5,449 bases of DNA from contig KL568635.1 of the NCBI GenBank assembly GCA_000715605.1, forward strand, positions 15,725 to 21,173, given 5' to 3'. This document shows, one piece after another, positions 1 to 5,449 of the stretch. The stretch's first letter is position 1. Every line of letters starts with the position of its first letter. The stretch comes from Streptomyces speibonae. GTDB lineage: Bacteria; Actinomycetota; Actinomycetes; Streptomycetales; Streptomycetaceae. The notes beneath the pieces were generated by a model, which worked only from the letters and a program-made list of their open reading frames with translations, made no database searches and was not told the DNA's origin. The position numbers and the translations under genes were made by a program.

Positions 1-10
1 CGAAGAACAC
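1..10 (-). CDS. Possible 5' end of a leftward gene leaving the window
   Basis: On the minus strand a GTG codon (10..8) follows the purine-rich stretch GGAAGGAG (complement of 20-27), with nine bases between the AGGAG core and the GTG. Only three codons (V-F-F) are inside the window, so the product cannot be identified. The call rests on the ribosome-binding-site-like sequence and on the two operator-like palindromes immediately upstream, which imply a regulated leftward gene. The true start could lie further left, outside the window. Confidence 0.3.
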
Positions 11-34
11 GGTTGCTGACTCCTTCCGACTATG

Positions 35-48
35 TACCCCGGGGGGTA
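35..48. promoter_or_regulatory. CsoR/RcnR-family-like operator, copy 1
   Basis: The sequence TACCCCGGGGGGTA has the inverted ends TACCC and GGGTA around a four-base GC centre. CsoR-family repressors (copper, nickel, persulfide or formaldehyde sensors) are known to bind G/C-tract palindromes with flanking TA steps of this type. The 5-4-5 spacing is one or two bases shorter than the copper-type CsoR sites I recall, so the inducer cannot be assigned. It lies about 10 bases upstream of the probable ribosome binding site of the leftward gene, a suitable position for repression. Confidence 0.45.
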
Positions 49-71
49 TCTGACTCCTACCTTAACAGGGA

Positions 72-85
72 TACCCAGGGGGGTA
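72..85. promoter_or_regulatory. CsoR/RcnR-family-like operator, copy 2
   Basis: The sequence TACCCAGGGGGGTA differs from copy 1 at one base of the centre and keeps the same TACCC/GGGTA inverted ends, here also flanked by A on the left and TT on the right. Recurrence of the same 14-base pattern 37 bp away makes a chance palindrome unlikely even in GC-rich DNA. Both copies probably control the gene that runs leftward off the window. Confidence 0.45.
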
Positions 86-88
86 TTC

Positions 89-108
89 CGGAGGCGGGGT
101 CTCCTCCG
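89..108. other. GC-rich hairpin upstream of the leftward gene
   Basis: CGGAGG (89-94) and CCTCCG (103-108) form a perfect six-base-pair stem with an eight-base loop. No T-run follows on either strand. It could be part of the termination region of the gene at 181-624, or a structure in the leader region of the leftward gene. A perfect 12-base palindrome, GCGGGTACCCGC, lies close by at 127-138. Function unknown. Confidence 0.25.
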
Positions 109-161
109 CACGGATGCGCCTGGCGTGCGGGTACCCGCCCGGTCGGGGAGGACCCGGTCGT

Positions 162-176
162 CCGCGCCGGGCGCGG
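162..176 (-). terminator. Probable hairpin terminator after the 181-624 gene
   Basis: CCGCGCC (162-168), one base, then GGCGCGG (170-176) gives a perfect inverted repeat, best read as a six-base-pair stem with a three-base CGG loop. On the minus strand it begins four bases after the TGA stop of the gene ending at 181. There is no U-tract, which is common for actinomycete intrinsic terminators. The position directly after a stop codon is the main support. Confidence 0.45.
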
Positions 177-180
177 CCCG

Positions 181-624
181 TCAGGCGTGGGTCAGCTCGG
201 TCAAGTGCTCGAGCAGGGTGGCCTGGGTGCGCTGGAGGAACACGGTGCTCTGCTTGATCCGGGACAGCCGGGTCGCGGCGTGGGCGGCGTACTCCGGTCC
301 CTCCACGGCCGAGGCCATGAGGAAGGCGGTGATCACGTCGATGCCGCGCGCCGTGTCCGCGGACTCGCCCACGGGGACCAGATGCCGGTCGAGCGGGACG
401 GTGTCGTCGGTGACCAGCGACGGCTGCCAGTCGTCCGCGTTGTCGAGCGAGGGGTGGGTGTCGAACCGCACGCCGACCGTCTCGCCGGCGGGCACGTCCA
501 CCCTGTACGGGCCCTCGTCGTTGGTATAGGCACGGTCGATGAGGGTGAGGAAGGGGCCGTAGACGCTGACCTCGATCATGGCGATCGGCTCGTGACCGGT
601 GATGGTTCGCACATGCCCGTGCAT
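181..624 (-). CDS. Uncharacterised 147-aa protein, carboxypeptidase-regulatory-like beta domain plus helical tail
   Basis: I do not recognise a named gene. Residues 1-85 read as alternating beta strands: a G-HVRTITG opening, a VSVYGPF strand and the turn YTNDEGPYRVDVPAG (33-47), which resembles the 'T-x-x-x-G-x-Y-x-V-x-V-P-x-G' pattern of carboxypeptidase-regulatory-like / Cna-B-type folds. A stretch FDTHPSLDNADDWQPSLV (54-71) follows. Residues 92-147 are predicted helical and alanine-rich. No signal peptide or membrane segment is visible, so a cytoplasmic location is inferred. The open frame extends upstream to an ATG at 801, but I chose the ATG at 624 because GAGAGGAG lies just upstream, the extension is arginine-rich and non-conserved in appearance, and a TTGACA box lies within the extension. 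It is divergent from the M23 peptidase gene. Function unknown; coding status is fairly sure. Confidence 0.72.
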   Translation of the reverse strand: MHGHVRTITGHEPIAMIEVSVYGPFLTLIDRAYTNDEGPYRVDVPAGETVGVRFDTHPSLDNADDWQPSLVTDDTVPLDRHLVPVGESADTARGIDVITAFLMASAVEGPEYAAHAATRLSRIKQSTVFLQRTQATLLEHLTELTHA

Positions 625-763
625 GAGAGTCTCCTCTCGACCGCGGCCGGGCTGGTCGGCGCGGAGGTGCCGAGGACCGCCGGCGCCGGCACCGACGAAC
701 GCGCGGCTCGTGGCCCTGCGTAGGCCTGAGGGCCGCCGTCGCAGACGCACCGACTCATTTTCC

Positions 764-792
764 AGGTTCACGCGGTGCGCAGACCGTGTCAA
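764..792 (-). promoter_or_regulatory. Candidate promoter for the leftward 181-624 gene
   Basis: The minus strand carries a perfect TTGACA (complement of 787-792), then 17 bases, then GAACCT (complement of 764-769), which keeps only the A at position 2 and T at position 6 of a -10 box. The -35 is strong and the -10 weak. Transcription from here would give a 5' leader of about 130 bases before the ATG at 624. Confidence 0.35.
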
Positions 793-1005
793 TGTCTGCA
801 TTCAGGGCGGACTCACGTCATGCGCCAAGGGTTTGAAGTGCGCTTACTGCGTTTGCCAGTCGTCGTGAACGGCGGGAAACTGGAATTGTCCCACCAAGGG
901 AGCTGGTAGGCACACCGACGTTCGTTCTTCGCTGCTGCCTCACGGCGCAGATTGTTTTTGCTGCTGCGGCCGATATTCATCTGAGGTACTCAGGAGGCGG
1001 CCCGA

Positions 1006-1158
1006 GTGACGACCCTGCGAATGGGCGTGTTCCGCTCCGGAAACCTGTTCGCCCGCCGCCGCGCCGGACCACTCCCCTCGCGGAGGGAATGCTCATCATG
1101 GCCTCGTCCGTCAACCTGTCCCACGTCAAACCTGGGGCGAAGAACGACAGTGTCCTGA
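1006..1158 (+). CDS. Possible small ORF (50 aa) overlapping the M23 gene start
   Basis: A GTG at 1006 follows AGGAGG (992-997) with eight bases between, a better-spaced ribosome binding site than that of the peptidase gene downstream. The first 29 or so codons mostly end in G or C, whereas the other frames there do not. The peptide starts VTTLRMGVFRSGNLFARRR and is arginine-rich, with no hydrophobic signal-like segment. It runs past the peptidase start in a different frame and stops at 1158. It may be a leader peptide, an N-terminal extension separated from the peptidase by a frameshift, or chance. Low confidence. Confidence 0.22.
   Translation: MTTLRMGVFRSGNLFARRRAGPLPSRRECSSWPRPSTCPTSNLGRRTTVS
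1082..1087 (+). promoter_or_regulatory. Ribosome binding site deciding the M23 start
   Basis: GGAGGG ends one base before the ATG at 1089, too close to serve it, and ten bases before the ATG at 1098. It therefore favours the start at 1098, although that spacing is slightly long. Confidence 0.5.
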
Positions 1159-1772
1159 CCGTCCAGAAGGCCTTGGCGAAGGCCGTGGGACTCGACTTCA
1201 GCTCGGGCCCCGGCGTGTTCGGTCCTCTCACCCGGGACGCGTACGCCAAGTGGCAGCGCACACTCGGTTTTTCGGGCGCGCAAGCGGACGGAATTCCGGG
1301 AGAGGTGTCACTGAAGAAGCTCGGCGACCGCTTCGGCTTCAAGGTCACGGCCGACAGCCGCAGGCCGTCGGGCACGCCGGGCGGCCGAGTTGCCTCGCCG
1401 GTACCCGAACATCACGTCACCTACCGTTTCGGCGTCAAGGACAAGCGATACAAGGCCGGTTTCCACACCGGAGACGACTATGCCGCGAAGGGTGGGACCA
1501 CCGTGGTCGCCGTCCGCAAGGGCACGATTCAATGGTCGAACGGCAACGGCGGCGCCTACGGCAACTGGATCGGCCTGCGCGCCGACAACGGCCGGGTCTA
1601 CGTCTACTGCCACCTGTCGACGCGGGGCGTGAGCGCCGGGGCATCGGTCAAGGCGGGCCAGAAGATCGGCAACGTCGGCAGCACCGGCAACGTCACCGGC
1701 CCGCATCTCCACTTCGAGGACCACCCGTCGGGCTCATTCGTCTACGCCCAGTGCCGCAAGCCGACGTGGTGA
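1098..1772 (+). CDS. Peptidoglycan-binding domain / M23 (LytM-type) metallopeptidase, no signal peptide
   Basis: The product (224 aa) is predicted to cut peptide cross-links in peptidoglycan as a zinc endopeptidase. Residues about 4-80 form a peptidoglycan-binding-1-like domain: VQKAL, then GPGVFGPLTRDAYAKWQ and the closing ADGIPGEVSLKKLG. After a linker rich in Gly, Ser and Pro (about 85-105), residues 106-212 form an M23 fold. The zinc site is complete, with H123-x3-D127 in GFHTGDD and H203-x-H205 in GPHLHFE. The additional active-site histidine is H172 in YVYCHLS. Cysteines 171 and 219 could pair. Neither candidate start gives a signal peptide or membrane helix, so export would need a non-Sec route, lysis, or an unseen upstream extension. 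The gene is monocistronic here, convergent with the operon to its right. It could be a secreted wall remodeller, a phage-derived lysin or an effector; the sequence does not decide. The enzyme family is very secure. Confidence 0.92.
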   Translation: MASSVNLSHVKPGAKNDSVLTVQKALAKAVGLDFSSGPGVFGPLTRDAYAKWQRTLGFSGAQADGIPGEVSLKKLGDRFGFKVTADSRRPSGTPGGRVASPVPEHHVTYRFGVKDKRYKAGFHTGDDYAAKGGTTVVAVRKGTIQWSNGNGGAYGNWIGLRADNGRVYVYCHLSTRGVSAGASVKAGQKIGNVGSTGNVTGPHLHFEDHPSGSFVYAQCRKPTW

Positions 1773-1826
1773 GCGGGTGACCGCGCACGGCAACCGCGCC
1801 GCGCGATGCCACCGGACCGACACCGC

Positions 1827-2060
1827 TCACATGACAAAGGGCCGGTACGCCAGAGCCTGGTCGACCACCTCATCGGCCGAAAGCTCCCGCTCCGGTGGCC
1901 AGTAGATCAGGTTGCCGACGTGGCCGGATGGGCATGCCAGGGCTCTGTCCAGCCTCTCCAGGCTGTCAGCCACCTCGTCGTCCGAGGCGTGCACGGCATC
2001 CATGATCCACTGTACGAGCGCGACCGCTTCCGCACGGGTCATCTCCACGGCGTACGTCAC
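1827..2060 (-). CDS. Colicin E9/pyocin immunity-like small protein (e9imm peptide family)
   Basis: This 77-residue protein looks like the Colicin_Pyocin immunity fold (Im7/Im9 four-helix proteins), often named 'e9imm peptide' in streptomycetes. Evidence: a helix [16 protein letters not shown] (8-22), the acidic helix II region [17 protein letters not shown] (25-41), and [13 protein letters not shown] (43-55), which parallels HPSGSDLIYYP of Im9. In Im9 the helix II acids and the two tyrosines contact the nuclease; here the second tyrosine is tryptophan. The ending ALAYRPFVM looks complete. I chose the GTG at 2060 because it forms a GTGA overlap with the stop of the gene upstream. An ATG at 2078 (83 aa, 22-base overlap) and an ATG at 2042 (71 aa) are alternatives. 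It is last in the NACHT-DinB operon. No partner nuclease bacteriocin is present, so its target is unknown. Confidence 0.78.
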   Translation of the reverse strand: MTYAVEMTRAEAVALVQWIMDAVHASDDEVADSLERLDRALACPSGHVGNLIYWPPERELSADEVVDQALAYRPFVM

Positions 2061-2500
2061 ATCCCTTCGGTGGGCCATCCTCGCTCACGCGCGTGGCCTG
2101 ATTGATGGTCGGTGAGGTGGCCGGAGTCGTCCAGTGAGGCGTCTGCCGTCAGTTCACGGCCTCGGGCAATCTCCGCCTGCCAGGCTGCGGTTGCCTCGTC
2201 GAGTCCTCGTCCGGGCCGGAGCGCGTAGCCGTCGGTGTTGGTCATGTCGAAGACCGGTGGCATGTCCTGGCCCGCGAACACCCGCTGGAACCAGTTGCGC
2301 TCCACCTCGGCCATGTGCTGGACGAGACCGAGCAGGGTCATCGAGAAGGGTGGTACGGCGGCGAGGCGTACTTGGTCGTCGGTGAGGTCTGCGCATTTCA
2401 GGGCGAGCGTCGCTCGGTGGAAGTCCAGCCACGCTGTCAGCATGGTGCGCTCGTCCGCGTGCGGAGGTGGGACGGGGCGTCCGTCCGGCGTCGTGGTCAT
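2057..2500 (-). CDS. DinB/DUF664-family protein, C-terminally truncated
   Basis: The first 127 of 147 residues match the actinobacterial DUF664 branch of the DinB four-helix superfamily: [21 protein letters not shown] (15-35), the [20 protein letters not shown] core (49-68), the NWFQRVFAG helix start (69-77) and [15 protein letters not shown] (103-117). H62 corresponds to the first metal ligand. Family members run to about 165-175 residues and end with a 'HMIEEYARHNGHAD'-type helix carrying the remaining metal histidines. That helix is absent here and no remnant appears in any frame downstream. After SLDDSGH (122-128) the sequence becomes an unrelated tail. The metal site is therefore probably incomplete and the protein may be inactive or repurposed. 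Its ATG overlaps the NACHT stop as ATGA, with AGGAG five bases upstream, and its TGA overlaps the next start as GTGA. The family is secure; function is unknown. Confidence 0.82.
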   Translation of the reverse strand: MTTTPDGRPVPPPHADERTMLTAWLDFHRATLALKCADLTDDQVRLAAVPPFSMTLLGLVQHMAEVERNWFQRVFAGQDMPPVFDMTNTDGYALRPGRGLDEATAAWQAEIARGRELTADASLDDSGHLTDHQSGHARERGWPTEGM

Positions 2501-5322
2501 GCACGCTCCTGGTCGGTCACGGTGATCGATGCGTGGGGGAAGAGGGTGCGGAGGTGGGTGGGGTTCGGGGTGTGGGGCGCGTGCACGGTGATCACTGAGG
2601 GGAATGCCTGCGGTAGGAGGGGCAGCGTCGGCTCGGTCGTCCGTGGGCCGTGGAGGGTGAGGTGGCGGAGCTGGGGGATGCGCAGGCCTGATTGGGCGGC
2701 GTGGGCCGCGTGGGCAAGCGTCAGGGTCAACTCCTCTAGTTTGGGCAGTTGTTGCAGACTCGTCAGTGGCATGGTCTCGGGGCACTCGGAGACCGCGACC
2801 GCTTCCAGGCGGGGGAATTCGGCCAGTACTGACGTGTCGTCGATGGTGCCGCGCAGGTCCAGGCGGGTGAGTTGGGCCGGGTCCAGGTGGACGCGGAGGC
2901 TGCGGGCGGTGAAGTCGCCGACCAGTCGCATCCATGGGCGGCCGCCCAGTTGCCGCAGGGCGCGCAGTTCCGCCGCGGAGTGGGCTATCAAATGGAGGTC
3001 GTCGTACGGGAGGCGGGCGATGACCTCTCTGCCGTAGACCTCGATGGCGAACCGGTGCCAGAACAGGGCGAGTTGGCTGCGCACCTTCGGGGACGGGTGG
3101 CTGGTGAAGCGGGCCAGGTAGGGGATCGCCTCGTCGGTTCCGATCAGGGAGGCGGTTCGGACGCACAGTTGGGCGTGGTCGGCGGCTTCCGGGGCAGGCC
3201 ATGCGGCGGCCAGTCGTTCAGGGCCCGGCAGGAAGCCGAGGGCAAGGGGGCCCACCGAGGCGAGGGTGGTCACCGCTTCGGGGGTGCGTGGCGGGAGCAG
3301 CTCGGACATGCTGCGTTCGAGTTCGGACCGTACCGCCGGGTCCAGTTCCGTGGCTTGCTCGAGGCAGGACGCGGCGAGGACCACGGCCCGGGCCGATCCG
3401 TCGTGCAGGAGTTCGCGCAGGATGTCCGCCCGGTCGCGCGGGCGCCCCTGCGCCACGGCCATGCGGATGACGTCCTCCCACTGGTCGTCGGCGGCGTGTT
3501 TGCGGACCATCCCGAAAGTGCCTTCGTCCAGGAGGGCACGCGCCCCCAGGAAGTCCTGGAAGGTGCGGTGGCAGAAGTCGATGGTCTCGGCGGTGGGGGC
3601 GCGCAGCAGGCCGCTGCGGTTGAGGAGGTGGGACAGGACCGTCTCGGGGTCGCCCAGGGCCTGCATCTCGGGCAGGGCAGGCAGGGCCTTGCCGATCTCG
3701 GTGAGCGCACGGTCCCGGGTCATCTCCGTCCGGCCGTCCTTGATCAGCCAGTAGGCGAGCCGCTGGAGGATCTGGAGCTGTGGCTCCTCCCTCAGTTCGG
3801 GACCCGTCACCCCGCGTTCGCGGTCACGACGGGTGAGGAGCATGCCGAGCGCCGCCTGGTACAGCTCCTTGCGGCCGATCGGCAGGAATCCGTGCCGGTC
3901 CCGGTGCAGGGCGCAGATGAGGCCGCACATCAGCGGGTTGGTGGCGAGTCGCCCCAGGTCGGGTTTGGTCCGGACGGCGTCGAGGAGCTGGCGTTCGTAG
4001 GAGGCCAGGGCCGCGTCGTCCTCGGGCACACCCGTGCGCGCGGCCTCGTGCCACCGTCCGATGAACGACCGGACGTCCGCGGGGCGCATCGGCGACAGCC
4101 TCAGTTCACCGAATTCCTGGGCCGCCAGCCACGCCTCCGCCACCGCGGACGGACGGGACGTGACCAACCACCGGTTGTTCGGGTATGCCTCGGCCAGGTC
4201 GGTGAGCCAGCTGTGCGCGTGGGCCCGTTCGCTCTCGGGGACTTCGTCGATGCCGTCGACGAGGAGGAGTCCGCGGCCCGCCGTGAGGACACGGGAGGGC
4301 CAGCCGGGCGGCTCCTCACCGGCCAGGGGTGAGCCCACGGCGGTCAGGAAGTCCTTGGGTGCGGGGAGGTGACCGCCGTGGCGGGTCAGGGTGCGCAGGG
4401 GCAGGACGAAGGGGATCAGGCCGGTGAGATACGCCATCCGGTCGTCGGGCTCCTGGCGTGCGGCGGAGACGGCCAGCCACTGGATGAGTGTGGTCTTTCC
4501 GGATCCTGCCTCGCCGCGCAGCAGCACCCGGTCGTGACTGGCGAGAGCCTCGTCCACCGGTTGGCGCCCCTGCCGGAACCGGGGGTTGCGGCGCAGGAAG
4601 TCCTCGTACGCGTCCACGGGCGACGTGGCTTCCAGACGCAGATACGCCACGTCCAGCGGCCACCTGCCGGGTGAGTTGATCAGGTCGATGCCGTAGATCT
4701 GCAGCCGGCCGTGCTTCTTGGTGATGTACGACAGGAAGCGTCGCTCGAAGGCGGCGTCACGGCCGTCCGGCCGTGGGGTGCGGGTGATCAGTTCGTCCAG
4801 TTTGGTGATGAGTTCGGCGTGGTCCCGGCTCTGCTCCACGAGTGTGCGGGCCACGAAGGTCGAGCGCTGGGTGAAGAAGTTGACGATGTGGAGGCAGGCC
4901 CACTCGGTGACGGAGTCCAGGAACAGGGCGGCATCCGCGGACAGGTGCCGGGTGGCGGCACGGAGGTGAAGTGTGCGGGCCAGCTCCCGGTAGCCGAGTC
5001 GTACCGCCTGCACGTCATCCATGTCGAGGTCGCCCAGGACGAGCAGCCTGGCCGTCAGCGCGTCGGTGACCGCCGTCTCCTCGTCCCGGGGGAAGGGCGC
5101 CTCCCCCGGTGACTCCGCCGCCTGCCGGACCAGACGGGCGGCGAGCGACCGTACGTCCTGCTCGGTCAGGGTGCGTTTCTCGTCGCGGAAGGAGACGAGG
5201 GCCGACAGTCTGACCGGCCTGTCGACCAGTCCGGCCCCCGGCCCTTCCCTCACGAGCAGCTTCTTCACCAGCGGAGCGACCGCGCTCGACGCCAGGCGTG
5301 TGCCGATGACTGCGGGATCCAT
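2497..5322 (-). CDS. NACHT-domain STAND NTPase with N-terminal helical domain and C-terminal LRR-like sensor
   Basis: This 941-residue protein is a STAND-class signalling ATPase. Residues 1-200 are a helical domain resembling the NACHT N-terminal helical (NNH) families; I cannot assign which one. The NACHT core has Walker [10 protein letters not shown] (270-278), Walker [10 protein letters not shown] (352-360) with the NACHT-type extra acids, and a sensor-1 stretch [10 protein letters not shown] (384-393). The helical region follows ([12 protein letters not shown], 462-473; [10 protein letters not shown], 479-488), then the winged-helix motif [15 protein letters not shown] (583-597). Residues about 715-765 look HEAT-like. 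Residues 817-900 contain short leucine repeats ([39 protein letters not shown]), a likely ligand sensor. No nuclease, TIR or membrane domain is recognised, so the effector is probably the N-terminal domain. Bacterial NACHT proteins are known in antiphage defence; that role here is inferred. The ATG at 5322 follows a G-run (5329-5334) six bases upstream. First gene of a coupled three-gene operon. Confidence 0.93.
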   Translation of the reverse strand: MDPAVIGTRLASSAVAPLVKKLLVREGPGAGLVDRPVRLSALVSFRDEKRTLTEQDVRSLAARLVRQAAESPGEAPFPRDEETAVTDALTARLLVLGDLDMDDVQAVRLGYRELARTLHLRAATRHLSADAALFLDSVTEWACLHIVNFFTQRSTFVARTLVEQSRDHAELITKLDELITRTPRPDGRDAAFERRFLSYITKKHGRLQIYGIDLINSPGRWPLDVAYLRLEATSPVDAYEDFLRRNPRFRQGRQPVDEALASHDRVLLRGEAGSGKTTLIQWLAVSAARQEPDDRMAYLTGLIPFVLPLRTLTRHGGHLPAPKDFLTAVGSPLAGEEPPGWPSRVLTAGRGLLLVDGIDEVPESERAHAHSWLTDLAEAYPNNRWLVTSRPSAVAEAWLAAQEFGELRLSPMRPADVRSFIGRWHEAARTGVPEDDAALASYERQLLDAVRTKPDLGRLATNPLMCGLICALHRDRHGFLPIGRKELYQAALGMLLTRRDRERGVTGPELREEPQLQILQRLAYWLIKDGRTEMTRDRALTEIGKALPALPEMQALGDPETVLSHLLNRSGLLRAPTAETIDFCHRTFQDFLGARALLDEGTFGMVRKHAADDQWEDVIRMAVAQGRPRDRADILRELLHDGSARAVVLAASCLEQATELDPAVRSELERSMSELLPPRTPEAVTTLASVGPLALGFLPGPERLAAAWPAPEAADHAQLCVRTASLIGTDEAIPYLARFTSHPSPKVRSQLALFWHRFAIEVYGREVIARLPYDDLHLIAHSAAELRALRQLGGRPWMRLVGDFTARSLRVHLDPAQLTRLDLRGTIDDTSVLAEFPRLEAVAVSECPETMPLTSLQQLPKLEELTLTLAHAAHAAQSGLRIPQLRHLTLHGPRTTEPTLPLLPQAFPSVITVHAPHTPNPTHLRTLFPHASITVTDQERA
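2506..2510 (-). promoter_or_regulatory. Ribosome binding site of the DinB-like gene inside the NACHT 3' end
   Basis: The minus strand reads AGGAG followed by five bases and the ATG at 2500. It lies within the last codons of the NACHT gene. With the ATGA overlap it fixes the DinB-like start and supports coupled translation. Confidence 0.7.
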
Positions 5323-5356
5323 CCGACGCCCCCCAAGCCTGTGAACCGCCTCGGTC

Positions 5357-5362
5357 AGATTA
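5357..5362 (-). promoter_or_regulatory. Possible -10 element upstream of the NACHT gene
   Basis: The minus strand reads TAATCT, matching the TAnnnT pattern, 34 bases before the NACHT ATG. No good -35 lies 16-18 bases further upstream, so the element would be weak or activator-dependent. The gap to the preceding stop is only 76 bases, so readthrough from the upstream gene is an alternative. Confidence 0.25.
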
Positions 5363-5398
5363 GTCGCCGTCGCGTGGCGGTGGGCCTCGATCGGGGGA

Positions 5399-5449
5399 TC
5401 AGCGGCGGGCGAGCCGGGGCAGCCAGGCGCACGGGTGCTCGGGCCGTTC
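5399..5449 (-). CDS. 3' end of a leftward gene entering the window
   Basis: Reading leftward from the window edge, 16 sense codons ending in TGA (complement of 5399-5401) encode ERPEHPCAWLPRLARR. All codons except the first end in G or C, as expected for coding sequence here. The fragment is too short to identify. The stop is 76 bases before the NACHT start, so the two genes may be co-transcribed. Confidence 0.4.
   Translation of the reverse strand, partial: ERPEHPCAWLPRLARR

Larger units (their letters stand above)
16..86. repeat. Imperfect tandem repeat carrying two G-tract palindromes
   Basis: Two adjacent units run from 16 to 49 and from 50 to 86. Each begins with CTGACTCCT(T/A)CC (11 of 12 bases identical) and ends with the palindrome TACCC(C/A)GGGGGGTAT; the middles differ in sequence and by three bases in length. 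The layout suggests duplication of an operator unit. The palindrome centres are 37 bp apart, about three and a half helical turns. Confidence 0.6.
625..1097. other. Divergent intergenic region
   Basis: This stretch of about 470 bases separates the leftward gene starting at 624 from the rightward M23 gene. It holds the leftward TTGACA promoter candidate, a perfect GCCGGCGCCGGC palindrome at 679-690 and, near its right end, a small ORF with its own ribosome binding site at 992-997. From about 780 to 990 the base composition is visibly less GC-rich than in the flanking genes, with runs such as TTGTTTTTG near 953-960, as expected for regulatory DNA. No convincing rightward -35/-10 pair was found, and no RNA gene is recognised. 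Confidence 0.5.

Noticed and set aside
13..723. Rightward open frames across the left 700 bases
   Set aside because: They start inside the operator-like repeat, run opposite the 181-624 gene and give Gly/Arg/Val-rich shadow sequence without a ribosome binding site.
625..801. N-terminal extension of the 181-624 gene to the ATG at 801
   Set aside because: No ribosome binding site was recognised there, the residues are arginine-rich and unlike a domain, and a TTGACA promoter candidate lies within it.
886..912. Rightward promoter TTGTCC ... TAGGCA for the M23 gene
   Set aside because: The spacer is only 15 bases and both hexamers are imperfect.
969..976. WhiG-type promoter -10 (GCCGATAT)
   Set aside because: It resembles GCCGATAA, but no TAAA-type -35 lies at the needed distance upstream.
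1773..1826. Possible bidirectional terminator between the convergent M23 and immunity-like genes
   Set aside because: Only a five-base CGCGC/GCGCG pairing with a long loop could be found, which is too weak to call.
2501..3202. Upstream 234-codon extension of the DinB-like frame
   Set aside because: It is a proline- and arginine-rich shadow of the NACHT 3' end. The ATG at 2500 has its own ribosome binding site and matches where family similarity begins.
2872..4332. Long rightward open frame of 486 codons opposite the NACHT gene
   Set aside because: It is antisense to a gene with unmistakable Walker A, Walker B and winged-helix motifs. Long antisense frames are normal in DNA with extreme third-position GC bias. 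The translation is low-complexity Gly/Arg/Gln/Val with no motifs.

Overview
The window is high-GC DNA whose genes use almost only G or C at third codon positions. No TTA codon was seen in any called gene. Promoters are weak or non-canonical, and the protein families present (a NACHT ATPase, a DUF664/DinB protein, a Streptomyces-type 'e9imm' peptide and a cytoplasm-start M23 peptidase) point to an actinomycete, most likely Streptomyces or a close relative. No tRNA, rRNA, CRISPR array, insertion sequence or integrase is visible.

Left edge (1-180): two near-identical G-tract palindromes of the form TACCC-N4-GGGTA lie in an imperfect tandem repeat. They sit just upstream of a good ribosome binding site and a possible GTG start of a gene running leftward out of the window. 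They resemble operators of the CsoR/RcnR family of metal- or sulfur-sensing repressors. GC-rich hairpins separate this control region from the next gene.

Region 181-1772: a leftward gene encodes a 147-residue protein with a predicted beta-sandwich (carboxypeptidase-regulatory-like) N-terminal half and a helical C-terminal half. It is divergent from a rightward gene for a two-domain peptidoglycan-binding plus M23 (LytM-type) metallopeptidase. About 470 bases between them hold a candidate leftward promoter and a small overlapping ORF.

Region 1827-5322, all leftward: this is the most notable part. A 941-residue NACHT STAND NTPase has an N-terminal helical domain, a complete NTPase core, a helical/HEAT-like stretch and a C-terminal LRR-like sensor. 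It is followed by a DinB/DUF664 protein lacking its usual C-terminal third, then by a small protein resembling colicin E9/pyocin immunity proteins. Both junctions are 4-base stop/start overlaps (ATGA, then GTGA), so the three genes look like one translationally coupled operon. Bacterial NACHT proteins are known antiphage or conflict sensors. A role for the two small partners in defence is inference, and no cognate nuclease bacteriocin is present. The right edge (5399-5449) seems to hold the last 16 codons of another leftward gene directly upstream of the NACHT gene.
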